8,786 nucleotides of DNA from an uncultured Chloroflexota bacterium (GCA_903928275.1 CAIYQJ010000387.1:1-8786), one strand, 5' to 3'. Shown: positions 1-6,944, counted from the stretch's first letter. Program-made: numbers and translations. The notes: generated by a model from the sequence alone, not told the origin.

Positions 1-54
1 GCCCGGCGAGGGCGTCGCGCCCGGCGAGGGCGTCGCGCCCGGCGAGGGCGCCGC
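1..54. repeat. 18-bp GC-rich tandem repeat, three copies
   Basis: Three head-to-tail copies of an 18-bp unit, GCCCGGCGAGGGCGTCGC, occupy 1-18, 19-36 and 37-54. The first two are identical and the third differs by one base (GTC to GCC). The array begins at the first base of the window, so it may continue to the left. It lies just downstream of the minus-strand lipoprotein stop codon at 90-92. Translated on the minus strand one frame gives an ATPSPG repeat, like the Pro/Ala/Ser linkers of the lipoproteins here; on the plus strand one frame gives PGEGVA. Whether it is coding or intergenic cannot be decided from this window. Confidence 0.85.
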
Positions 55-89
55 GCGGCCGGAGCCCCGCGAAGGCCGGCGGCGGCGAC

Positions 90-845
90 CTACCCCTTCG
101 CGCCCTCGACGAGGAGCTTGCCGAGCCCAGCGGTCCCGATGTCGAGCACGCTGACGAGCACCCTGCCGCCCTGCAGCCACACGTGGTAGATGCTGGCGCC
201 CTGGACGCAGTGCGTGAGGTCCACCGGGCGGCCGCTGATCGTGAGCGTCTCCTGCGTGGAGACGCCGCCCGCCGGCGCGCACGCCGCGGCGTCGAACGAG
301 GACCGCCAGTCCGTGTAGAACGTCGCCGCCGACGCGTCCGGGCGGAGCCGGACGATCGACGCGATCGCGATGTCGGAACCGCTCGGCGCGATGGCCTCCA
401 CCGACGCGAAGCCGTCGGCGAGATCCTTGAAGCGCGGCGACGTGCTCGCGGCGTCCTCGGTGGCCGTGGCCCGCGCGACGGCCACGCCGCCGACGGTGGT
501 CGGGAGGAGGGCGGCAAGCGTGGGGTCGATCGCCACCGTCACGACCGGCGACGCGGAGGGACCGGGCGAGCCGGACGGCGCCACGGCGCCGGAGGACGGC
601 GATACCGAGCCCGATCCGACCGGGGCGGACGCGGCCGTCGGGGCGGCCGACGCCGGTGCGGCGGAGGCGGGACCGACCGACGGCGCGACCGAGGTGCCGA
701 CCGTGGCCGCAGGGGACGCCGGCGCGGGGCTGGTGCTCGCGCTCCCGCAGGCGGAGACGGCGATCGCGAGGGACGACGCGGCCAGGACGATCGTGACCAG
801 AGAGCGCGTGGGGCGGCCCGCCGCGCGTCGAGGCATGAGGTTCAT
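90..845 (-). CDS. Predicted lipoprotein of unknown function
   Basis: 251 residues. The N-terminus is a lipoprotein signal peptide: Arg-rich n-region (residues 6-14), hydrophobic core (16-30) and lipobox V30-S-A-C33, so the mature protein should start at Cys33 and be anchored on the outer face of the cytoplasmic membrane. Residues 34 to about 100 are a low-complexity Ala/Ser/Pro/Gly/Val linker, probably a flexible tether. Residues about 101-251 form a compact soluble domain beginning near the motif LAALLPTTVGG, with two cysteines (189 and 213) that could form a disulfide. I do not recognise a catalytic motif or named family and assign no function. The ATG at 845 is chosen because a TANNNT box (TACGGT) lies 8 nt upstream and no Shine-Dalgarno sequence is visible; an in-frame ATG at 836 (Met4) is the alternative. 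It appears monocistronic, separated by 137 nt from the acetyltransferase gene upstream. Confidence 0.85.
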   Translation of the reverse strand: MNLMPRRAAGRPTRSLVTIVLAASSLAIAVSACGSASTSPAPASPAATVGTSVAPSVGPASAAPASAAPTAASAPVGSGSVSPSSGAVAPSGSPGPSASPVVTVAIDPTLAALLPTTVGGVAVARATATEDAASTSPRFKDLADGFASVEAIAPSGSDIAIASIVRLRPDASAATFYTDWRSSFDAAACAPAGGVSTQETLTISGRPVDLTHCVQGASIYHVWLQGGRVLVSVLDIGTAGLGKLLVEGAKG

Positions 846-853
846 CGGGGCGG

Positions 854-859
854 ACCGTA
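854..859 (-). promoter_or_regulatory. Candidate -10 box of a leaderless promoter (lipoprotein)
   Basis: TACGGT on the minus strand, preceded by GC, ends 8 nt before the ATG at 845. This spacing would place the transcription start at or next to the start codon. There is no Shine-Dalgarno sequence in between and no clear -35 element. The call rests on the same arrangement recurring at other genes in this window. Confidence 0.45.
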
Positions 860-903
860 GCACGCCGAGCGTCGCGCGGCCGCGCACGCACATAGCTGAG
901 GCC

Positions 904-925
904 GCACGCGCGCGCGCGCACGCGC
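904..925. repeat. Alternating purine-pyrimidine tract (GC/AC dinucleotides)
   Basis: A 22-nt uninterrupted purine-pyrimidine alternation, almost all GC steps with two AC steps, in the short intergenic region between the acetyltransferase and the lipoprotein. Such tracts are the classical sequence type able to adopt Z-DNA under negative supercoiling. Any function here is conjecture. Confidence 0.6.
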
Positions 926-936
926 CCCTGGCCGTG

Positions 937-953
937 CCCGCGAGCGTCGCGGG
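937..953 (-). terminator. Possible GC-rich hairpin terminator after the acetyltransferase gene
   Basis: A perfect 7-bp inverted repeat (CCCGCGA / TCGCGGG) with a 3-nt loop lies 30 nt beyond the stop codon of the minus-strand acetyltransferase gene. There is no T tract after it, so it is at best a non-canonical terminator of the kind seen in high-GC bacteria, or simply a chance hairpin in GC-rich sequence. Confidence 0.3.
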
Positions 954-982
954 GCCGTACGCGCCCGCTCCGTGCCCCCGGA

Positions 983-1846
983 TCAGAGCTCGCGACGCAT
1001 CACCGGGAAGCGCTCGTCGTCCACGGCGACCGTGAACCCGGCGGCGATCCAGAACCTCGGCGTCGCCGCACTCGTGGCGTCCGGAAGGGCACCGGCCTCG
1101 GGGTACGCCTCCACGGCCGCGAAGCCGCGGCGCGCGAGCTCGTGGCAGGCATCGGCGACGAGCCGCAGCGCGAAGCCTCGGCCGCGGGCGTCGTGGCTGG
1201 TGGCGACGCACGTGATCACGGCCGGCAGCGGGCTGGCCGGCAGCTGCCGGTACAGGTCCCGTACGCGCTGGGCGCGCGGATACGCGGAGAGCGGGCCGAA
1301 CTGGGCGTACGCGACCGGGCGGCCATCGTCGAGGAGCACGCGAGCATAGGTGCCGAAGATGCGGAGCCCGCGCGACAGCAGGCCCAGCTTGCGGGGCAGG
1401 TCGGGCGGCAGGTCCGGCCCGCCGCGGCCCGCCCCGCGCGACGCGCCTCCCGGCGCGGTGCCGCCGCCGGGCGCGAACGGGTTCGCGCTCCGCGCCGCGG
1501 GTGCGAACGGGTTGCCCGCGAACGCGTCCGCGGAAGAGTCCCGCAGGAACGGGTTGCCCACCGCGGCCGGCGACGGCGTGGGGTCGAACCAGTCGGCCGG
1601 CGTGACCGCAGCGGCCTGGAGAGCCCCGTCCGCGTCGTCGGCGAAGGGGTTGACCCGCGCAGGTCGCCGGGCGGCCTCGGGTGCTCCGCCGCCCAACACC
1701 AGCCACGAGGGCCGGTGCGAGCGCGAGCCACCTGTCGCGTTCTCCCAGTAGTCGCACGTTCGGTGATCGAACGCGCCATCGGCGCAGGCCGGCACGAGCC
1801 CGAACGAGGGCGCGTCGGCGACGTCGACGATGCGGATCTCTCCCAT
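983..1846 (-). CDS. GNAT-family N-acetyltransferase with NPF-repeat insert
   Basis: 287 residues, probably a cytosolic acetyl-CoA-dependent acyltransferase of unknown substrate. The C-terminal GNAT core runs from about residue 150 to 287. Strand segments around 167-184 (YARVLLDDGRPVAYAQFGPL) and 209-216 are followed by the acetyl-CoA pyrophosphate-binding motif R221-G-R-G-F-A226 and a helix to R240. Then come VEAYPE (245-250) and a closing FWIAAGF (265-271). The N-terminus has a Cys pair with an aromatic-acidic motif (C21, C31-D-Y-W-E35). This resembles, from memory, a high-GC bacterial acetyltransferase subfamily with an N-terminal C-x-x-C-x-(F/Y)-W-E segment followed by the GNAT fold. Between them lies an insert (about 60-150) rich in Ala/Gly/Pro with four NPF motifs (66, 98, 112, 122), unusual for the family and probably disordered. 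The ATG at 1846 has a TAGACT box 9 nt upstream and no Shine-Dalgarno sequence. It stands alone between flanking intergenic regions of 137 and 162 nt. Confidence 0.82.
   Translation of the reverse strand: MGEIRIVDVADAPSFGLVPACADGAFDHRTCDYWENATGGSRSHRPSWLVLGGGAPEAARRPARVNPFADDADGALQAAAVTPADWFDPTPSPAAVGNPFLRDSSADAFAGNPFAPAARSANPFAPGGGTAPGGASRGAGRGGPDLPPDLPRKLGLLSRGLRIFGTYARVLLDDGRPVAYAQFGPLSAYPRAQRVRDLYRQLPASPLPAVITCVATSHDARGRGFALRLVADACHELARRGFAAVEAYPEAGALPDATSAATPRFWIAAGFTVAVDDERFPVMRREL
1480..1655 (-). repeat. Interspersed NPF-coding repeat within the acetyltransferase gene
   Basis: Four near-identical plus-strand segments of the form GAACGGGTT (three copies) or GAAGGGGTT (one copy) recur at irregular spacing. 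Read on the minus strand each encodes Asn-Pro-Phe, usually flanked by Gly or Ala (for example GNPFAP). They fall at residues 66, 98, 112 and 122 of the encoded protein. Their conservation at protein level within a low-complexity stretch suggests repeat expansion inside the gene. Confidence 0.7.
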
Positions 1847-1855
1847 CTCGCGTCG

Positions 1856-1861
1856 AGTCTA
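1856..1861 (-). promoter_or_regulatory. Candidate -10 box of a leaderless promoter (acetyltransferase)
   Basis: TAGACT on the minus strand, preceded by GC, ends 9 nt before the ATG at 1846. No Shine-Dalgarno sequence lies between box and start codon, which suggests a leaderless mRNA. No convincing -35 hexamer is visible. Confidence 0.5.
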
Positions 1862-1961
1862 GCGCGCGACATGCGGCACTCGCCCGCGGCAGGCGCCCAC
1901 GTCTCCGTCGTCGCTGAGCGCCACGGACCGGCGACGCCGCGTCCGCCGCCGGGCGATGCGT

Positions 1962-1997
1962 GCCGCGGCACGGCCCGCGGCACAGCCCGCGCCGCGG
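1962..1997 (-). terminator. Three-arm GC-rich hairpin region after the ABC/lipoprotein operon
   Basis: Just downstream of the operon's last stop codon (2009-2011) three 7-nt arms alternate: GCCGCGG at 1962-1968, its complement CCGCGGC at 1975-1981, and GCCGCGG again at 1991-1997. The middle arm can pair perfectly with either neighbour, giving two mutually exclusive hairpins with loops of 6 and 9 nt. The nearer hairpin begins 11 nt after the stop codon, which fits an operon terminator. There is no T tract. The two copies of a 12-bp unit (GCGGCACGGCCC and GCGGCACAGCCC, 1965-1988) overlap this structure. Confidence 0.4.
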
Positions 1998-2008
1998 CCG
2001 CTGGTCCG

Positions 2009-3217
2009 TCAGGGGAGTCGCAGGTCGACGGTCACTTCGATCGACGGCCCGACGACGATGCCCTCGACCCGCCCGCCGCCCGCGACGGTGAGCCCGGACG
2101 ATGCGTCGTACGTGTCCCGCTGGCCCGCGATGACCCGGAACGCGTACGTGCCCGGCTCGACGGGCATCCAGTACGCGCCGTCCCCGTAGACGTTGTCGTG
2201 GTACTCCCTGGTGCCGGACGCGTCGGTGGTCAGGGCGACGACCTCGAAGCCACGGCTCGCGTCGACGGGGGAGCCATCGGCGTTCGTGAGCGTGCCGCTG
2301 ATCGCACCCGCCGGCGCGACGAGATCGAGCCCGGTCCGATCGACACCCGCCACCGACACCGTCCTCTGCCCACCCGGATCGGACCCGTACGTCGCGAGGG
2401 TCGCTCCGTAGACGCAGGACCAGGGCGCGTGCGCGGTCACCGGCTCGCGCGCCGCGAGGCCGATCTCGAACTCGCCGTCCGGGAGCAGGAGCAGGTACGT
2501 ACCGTCGGGCGCGATGGTCGCGGTCGCGGTGAAGAACGGTCGGTCGGCCGTGACCGTGCCGATCGGGACCGTCGCGTCGACAGCGAACGGGACGAGCGAG
2601 CTCCGGCCCGATGCCTCGACGCGGCCGCTGACCGCGTGCAGCGGCGGGTACCTGACGTCGATCGTGACGCCTCGTTCGATCGCCTCGAGCGGGATCGTGC
2701 CCACCGCGTCGCCGGCGACCGAGAAGCCGGACACGCCAGCGGATCCGCGCGGGGCTCCGTGTGCGGCCCCGTCGACGGTCAGCCCGAAGCCGATCACCTG
2801 CCCGGGATCCATGTCCGGGACGCCGATCCCGTAGGCGCCGCTCGCGTCGGTCCGCGCGATCAACGGGCCGTAGCCGCCTTCCGGCAGGTCCCGCCACGCG
2901 GGCGCGACGATGACGACCGCATCCGACATGGGGCTCCCATCCGCCGTCGTGACGTGACCGGTGATCGAGCGACCGCCGGTCGCAAGGACGCCGACGCCGG
3001 CATGCCGCACGCTCGTCGCGTCGGCAGCGCCTCCGAAGGCTGTCCGCCCGAACGTCCACGCGCACGTGGGGTCGCCGGCCGTGTCGCCGCTCCACCATGC
3101 CGGCATGGGCGTCGCCGGCGCAGGCGTCGCAGGCGCGACCGCGAGACCCCCCGTCCCACACGCGGAAAGGGCGACGGCCACGGCCGCCACGACGAGCAGG
3201 AGAGCGCTCGATCTCAC
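2009..3217 (-). CDS. Lipoprotein with carboxypeptidase-regulatory-like repeats, coupled to ABC exporter
   Basis: 402 residues. A clean lipoprotein signal peptide (hydrophobic 5-17, lipobox L17-S-A-C20) predicts attachment by Cys20 outside the cytoplasmic membrane. A short Pro/Ala/Thr linker (28-39) leads to beta-rich modules with the signature of carboxypeptidase-regulatory-like (CarboxypepD_reg / Cna-B-like) beta-sandwiches. These are I85-TGHVTTADGSP with TDASGAYGI (123-131); V196-SGRVEASG with IAPDGTYLLLLPDGEFEIGL (235-254); and I306-SGTLTNADGSP with GDGAYWMPVEPGTYAFRVIAG (345-365). No peptidase motif is present, so a structural or binding role is likelier than catalysis. Mature cysteines 52 and 268 are the only others. 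The start is GTG at 3217: it overlaps the TGA of the ABC gene upstream (GTGA) and has a GGAGG ribosome binding site 4 nt before it. It is the last gene of the exporter operon, which suggests a role with the transporter, for example capturing or presenting substrate outside, but this is inference. Confidence 0.88.
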   Translation of the reverse strand: MRSSALLLVVAAVAVALSACGTGGLAVAPATPAPATPMPAWWSGDTAGDPTCAWTFGRTAFGGAADATSVRHAGVGVLATGGRSITGHVTTADGSPMSDAVVIVAPAWRDLPEGGYGPLIARTDASGAYGIGVPDMDPGQVIGFGLTVDGAAHGAPRGSAGVSGFSVAGDAVGTIPLEAIERGVTIDVRYPPLHAVSGRVEASGRSSLVPFAVDATVPIGTVTADRPFFTATATIAPDGTYLLLLPDGEFEIGLAAREPVTAHAPWSCVYGATLATYGSDPGGQRTVSVAGVDRTGLDLVAPAGAISGTLTNADGSPVDASRGFEVVALTTDASGTREYHDNVYGDGAYWMPVEPGTYAFRVIAGQRDTYDASSGLTVAGGGRVEGIVVGPSIEVTVDLRLP

Positions 3218-5088
3218 GTCGCCTCCGCGCTCTCGATGCCGCGCGTTCCCCGGAACTGGCCCTCGTACAGCGTGCGGTAGAGGCCGTCCATCGCGAGGAG
3301 CTCCTCGTGCGTCCCGCGCTCCACGATCCGCCCGGCGTCGATGACGAGGATCTGCGCAGAGTCACGGATCGTGGAGAGCCGATGGGCGATGACGAAGCTC
3401 GTCCGCCCCTCCTGGAGCTTCGCGAGCGCCGACTGGATGAGCTTCTCCGTCCGCGTGTCCACGCTCGAAGTCGCCTCGTCGAGGATGAGGATGCGCGGGT
3501 CGGCGACCATCGCCCGGGCGATCGTGAGCATCTGCCTCTGGCCTGCCGACAGGTTGGCGCCGCGGTCCGTGAGGACCGTCTCGTAGCCCTGGGGCAGGCC
3601 GAGGATGAAGTCGTGCGCGTTCGCATCCTTCGCGGCCGCGATGCACTCGTCGTCAGTCGCCCCGTCCCTTGCGTATCGGAGGTTGCTCATGACGGTGTCG
3701 GAGAACAGGAACGGCTCCTGGAGGACCGTGCCCACCTGCAGCCGGAGCGAGTCGAGCGCGATGTGGCGCACATCGTGGCCGTCGATGGAGATCGACCCCG
3801 AGTCGATGTCGTAATAGCGGGTGAGGACGTTGAGGATCGTGCTCTTGCCGGCGCCGGTCGGGCCGACGAGACCGATCTTCTGCCCGGGCTCGGCGACGAA
3901 GCTGTTGTCGTGGAGGATCCGTCGTCCGGGGACGTAGCTGAAGTCGACATGGTCGAAGACGACGCGCCCATCGATGGTGGGCAGGTCCACCGCGCCCGCC
4001 TCCTCGACCACGCTCGGCTTCTCGTCGATGATCGCGAAGATCCGGGACGCCCCGGCGGATGCCTTCAGGGCGGACGCGAGGATCTGGCCGAGCTGCGAGA
4101 TCGGCTCCGACAGCCGCCCGGAGTACCCGAAGAACGAGACGACGACGGCGATCGAAAGCGACCCCTCGATGACGAGGATCCCGCCGACGAGCCCCAGGAG
4201 GGCGACCTGGAGGCTGCCGACGAACTGCGAGACCGGGTAGGCGAGGAGGCCGGTGAACTGCGCCCGGGCGCCGACGTCCCGGACGACCTCGCTGTACCCG
4301 GCATGGATGTCCGACGCGAGATCCTGCCGGTTGTACGCGATGATCGCCTTCTCGCCGGAGAGCACCTCCTCCTGGAAGCCGGATGTCTCCCCAAACTTCG
4401 ACTGGAGCTGTGCGAACGCCGGCCCGGCGACGCGCTCGATGACCGACGACGCGATGACGACGATCGGGATGATCGCCACCGCGACGGCCGTGAGCTCCAC
4501 GCTCAGGAGGAGCATCGCGATGAGGGTGGTCACGATCTGGACGATCGAGGAGAGCGCGGAGCTGAAGCCATTCGACAGGAACTGGCTGACCGCCTCGCTG
4601 TCGTTCGTCACGCCGCTCATGAGCTCGCCGATCGGCTGGCGGTCGTAGAAGTCGAGCGAGAGCCCCTGGATGCGGTCGACGAGGTCCGTGCGCAGGCGAT
4701 AGAGCGCGTCCTGCGCCACGCGCGCGACGGTGCGCTCGAGGATCGCGCCCTCGATCCACAGGAAGAGCGTGATGCCGCCGAGGAGCAGGACCAGCCGCTC
4801 GAGCTCGCTCTGCGGGCCGCCGGCCGCGAGGACCCCGGCCATCGAGCCGATGATGAGTGGTCGGAACGTGCCGATCGTCCGGTCGACGAGGATGAGGACG
4901 ACCGAGATGACGAAGCGGGCGCGGCTCGCCGCCGCGTACCGCAGCAGGCGGATCATCGTGGCGACGAAGGGCGACGCCTTCGGCGCAGGGGCCGCCACGG
5001 TCCCGTCGCCGATGTTCCGGGGCTTCGCGTCCGGGGAGGGCGCCTCGTTCGCCGACGCGGTGGGCCGGACGGGGGTCGCGGCGCTCAT
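3214..5088 (-). CDS. Heterodimeric ABC exporter half 2 (canonical Glu/His, altered signature)
   Basis: 624 residues, a type IV (ABCB-like) exporter half-transporter: membrane domain then nucleotide-binding domain. A 42-residue Ala/Pro-rich N-terminal extension precedes six membrane helices (about 57-77, 97-115, 176-197, 199-217, 282-306, 310-330). The ATPase domain (about 375-615) has Walker A G409-PTGAGKS416, Q-loop Gln457, signature L513-S-A-G-Q517, Walker B ending D537 with catalytic E538, and switch His569. The signature carries Ala where LSGGQ has Gly, as in the TM288/BmrD type of subunit, whose signature faces the degenerate ATP site. With half 1 it should form an exporter in the cytoplasmic membrane with one active ATP site. 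Substrate is not predictable; drug, lipid or peptide are all possible. The ATG at 5088 overlaps the stop of half 1 (ATGA), with a GGAG 8 nt upstream (5097-5100). Its own stop overlaps the GTG of the lipoprotein gene. Confidence 0.96.
   Translation of the reverse strand: MSAATPVRPTASANEAPSPDAKPRNIGDGTVAAPAPKASPFVATMIRLLRYAAASRARFVISVVLILVDRTIGTFRPLIIGSMAGVLAAGGPQSELERLVLLLGGITLFLWIEGAILERTVARVAQDALYRLRTDLVDRIQGLSLDFYDRQPIGELMSGVTNDSEAVSQFLSNGFSSALSSIVQIVTTLIAMLLLSVELTAVAVAIIPIVVIASSVIERVAGPAFAQLQSKFGETSGFQEEVLSGEKAIIAYNRQDLASDIHAGYSEVVRDVGARAQFTGLLAYPVSQFVGSLQVALLGLVGGILVIEGSLSIAVVVSFFGYSGRLSEPISQLGQILASALKASAGASRIFAIIDEKPSVVEEAGAVDLPTIDGRVVFDHVDFSYVPGRRILHDNSFVAEPGQKIGLVGPTGAGKSTILNVLTRYYDIDSGSISIDGHDVRHIALDSLRLQVGTVLQEPFLFSDTVMSNLRYARDGATDDECIAAAKDANAHDFILGLPQGYETVLTDRGANLSAGQRQMLTIARAMVADPRILILDEATSSVDTRTEKLIQSALAKLQEGRTSFVIAHRLSTIRDSAQILVIDAGRIVERGTHEELLAMDGLYRTLYEGQFRGTRGIESAEAT
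3222..3226 (-). promoter_or_regulatory. Shine-Dalgarno GGAGG deciding the GTG start of the lipoprotein
   Basis: GGAGG on the minus strand lies inside the last codons of the upstream ABC gene, 4 nt before the GTG at 3217. It supports a GTG start and, with the 4-nt overlap, coupled translation. Confidence 0.65.
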
Positions 5089-6944
5089 CGACCGGGCTCC
5101 GTGACATCGCCGACCGGCGTGGCGGGCAGGTCCGTGGCTGGCGCCGCCACGGGTGGCGTCGCGGGTGGCGCCCCCGAGTCGGGCTGGAACGGGACGTCCG
5201 TCGGCCCGAGCTGTGACTCGTAGATCTCGCGGTAGAGAGCGCTCGTCCTGTGGAGGTCGGCGTGGGAGCCCACCGCCACCTGGCGGCCGGCGTCGAGGAG
5301 CACGATCCGATCGGCGGTGAGCACGGCGCTGATCCGCTGCGCGACGTACAGGCGGGTCGCGCCGCCCATGAGGTCCTGGACGCCGGACTGGATCCGGCCC
5401 TCGGCGGCCACGTCGACCGCGCTCGTGCTGTCGTCGAGGATCACCACCGCGGGGCTCCCGGCGAGAGCGCGGGCGATCGCGAGACGCTGCCGCTGGCCGC
5501 CCGAGAAGTTGTAGCCGCGCCGCGCGACCGCGCCGTCGTACTGCCCCGGGAGGTAGTCGACGAATCCCGCCGCGTCGGCCGCGACGGCCGCCGCCGTCAT
5601 CGCGTCGTCGTCGATCGGGCGTCCCAGCGTGATGTTGCCGCGGATGTCCCCACTGAAGAGGACAGCCTCCTGGAGCGCGACGCCCACGATGTCGCGGAGC
5701 TGCTCCTGCGAGATCTCGCGGACGTCGGTGCCGTCGATCGTCACCCGTCCCTCCACGACGTCGTAGAAGCGCGGGACGAGGCTCACGAGCGAGGTCTTGC
5801 CGGACCCGGTCGCGCCGAGGAAGCCGACGGTCTGGCCCGGCTCGGCCACGAAGTCGATGTCGTGCAGGACGATCGCCGCGGGCCGGCCGTCGGCGCCGCG
5901 GTATCCGAACGAGACGTGCTCGAAGGCCACGCGGCCGCGCATGGCGGCCGCGTCGAGAGGCGCGGCGTCGGGACGGTCCTGGACCTCGGCGGTGGCGTCG
6001 AGGACCTCGATGATCCGCGCGACCGAGGCCTCACCCTGCGACAGGATCGGCAGCAGGTACGCGAGGAGCGCCATCGGGACCACGGCCGCGGTGAGGTACC
6101 CGGCGAACGCGACGATGTCGCCGACCGCGAGGCCCGTGCCCGCGATGACGGCGCGACCGCCGAACCAGTAGAGGAGTGCGATCCCGCCGTAGATGACGAA
6201 GTTGATCGTCGGCATGAAGAGCGCGAGCCGGAGCGCCGGGGCGAGCGACGCCTCCCGGAGCCCGTCGGCCGAGCGCGCGAACCGCTGCCGCTCGTAGTCC
6301 TCGCGCACGAACGCCTTGACGACGCGCACGCCGGCGAGCTGCTCCTGGAGGACGTTGTTGACGGCGTCGAGTCGCTGCTGCCGGCGGTCGTAGAGCGGCT
6401 GGATCCCGCCGAGGATCACGGCGAGCACAACGGCGACGACGACGAGGACGCCCACCATGACCGGCGCGAGGCTCGGGGCGGTGACGAGCCCCAGCAACAC
6501 TGCGACGACGATGGAGATGGGCGCCGGCAGGAGGAACATCACGCCGTACAGGACCGCCGTGCGGACGTTCTCGACGTCCGACGAGAGCCGGACGAGGAGC
6601 GCGCTGGTCCGGAACCTGTCGATGTTCCCGAACGACAGCGTCTGGATCTTGCGGAAGGTCGTGTCGCGCGCGTAGTGGGCGGTGTGCTCGGAGAAGAGGA
6701 CCGCGTAGGCGGCGTTGAGCGCGAAGAGGACGCCCGCGACCGCGGCGATCGCGATCATCACGACGGCCGTCTGGATGACGACGTCGATGTCGCGGGCCTG
6801 GATCCCCTGGTCGATGAGACGCGCGTTCAGGCCCTGGACGAGCAGGGTGCAGACCACGGCGCCGATCATGAGAGCCTGCGACGCCGCGAGGTGGAGGCGG
6901 TAGCCGCGGTAGAGGCCGAGGACCTTCCGGAGACCAGGGAACAT
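5085..6944 (-). CDS. Heterodimeric ABC exporter half 1 (degenerate ATP site)
   Basis: 619 residues, first gene of the operon. Six membrane helices (about 20-38, 54-82, 131-150, 155-181, 243-262, 272-300) are followed by an ATPase domain (about 338-578). This has Walker A G377-ATGSGKT384, Q-loop Gln425, signature F480-S-G-G-Q484, Walker B ending D504, then D505 where the catalytic Glu should be, and Gln536 in place of the switch His (VAQRISA). The Asp/Gln substitutions together are the hallmark of the degenerate-site subunit in heterodimeric exporters such as TM287 and BmrC, so this is specialisation rather than gene decay. Its intact signature completes the active site of half 2. A Pro/Ala/Thr-rich tail (about 580-619) follows the ATPase domain. 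The ATG at 6944 has a GGGGAGA ribosome binding site 6 nt upstream. The last codons overlap the start of half 2 by 4 nt. Confidence 0.96.
   Translation of the reverse strand: MFPGLRKVLGLYRGYRLHLAASQALMIGAVVCTLLVQGLNARLIDQGIQARDIDVVIQTAVVMIAIAAVAGVLFALNAAYAVLFSEHTAHYARDTTFRKIQTLSFGNIDRFRTSALLVRLSSDVENVRTAVLYGVMFLLPAPISIVVAVLLGLVTAPSLAPVMVGVLVVVAVVLAVILGGIQPLYDRRQQRLDAVNNVLQEQLAGVRVVKAFVREDYERQRFARSADGLREASLAPALRLALFMPTINFVIYGGIALLYWFGGRAVIAGTGLAVGDIVAFAGYLTAAVVPMALLAYLLPILSQGEASVARIIEVLDATAEVQDRPDAAPLDAAAMRGRVAFEHVSFGYRGADGRPAAIVLHDIDFVAEPGQTVGFLGATGSGKTSLVSLVPRFYDVVEGRVTIDGTDVREISQEQLRDIVGVALQEAVLFSGDIRGNITLGRPIDDDAMTAAAVAADAAGFVDYLPGQYDGAVARRGYNFSGGQRQRLAIARALAGSPAVVILDDSTSAVDVAAEGRIQSGVQDLMGGATRLYVAQRISAVLTADRIVLLDAGRQVAVGSHADLHRTSALYREIYESQLGPTDVPFQPDSGAPPATPPVAAPATDLPATPVGDVTEPGR

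Noticed and set aside
2..154. A plus-strand frame entering from the left with PGEGVA repeats
   Set aside because: After the repeats it turns Arg-rich and overlaps the 3' end of the lipoprotein gene antisense. Without the left flank there is no support for a gene.
1142..3280. A 712-residue plus-strand frame across the acetyltransferase and second lipoprotein
   Set aside because: It spans two genes and their intergenic region without any domain and is Arg/Asp-rich; it is an antisense shadow.
90..3626. A 1178-residue minus-strand open frame running through the lipoprotein, acetyltransferase, second lipoprotein and part of ABC half 2
   Set aside because: Only its last 251 residues form a plausible protein. 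The rest is Arg-rich and out of frame with clearly better genes, as expected from the scarcity of stop codons in GC-rich DNA.
3097..5223. A 708-residue plus-strand frame antisense to ABC half 2
   Set aside because: Its composition is dominated by Arg, Asp, Glu and Gly with no domain. It mirrors the codon structure of the ABC gene on the other strand.
5085..6944. The loss of catalytic Glu and switch His in ABC half 1 as a sign of a decaying pseudogene
   Set aside because: All other motifs are intact, the frame is full length, and the partner has the complementary altered signature, which is the known asymmetric heterodimer pattern.
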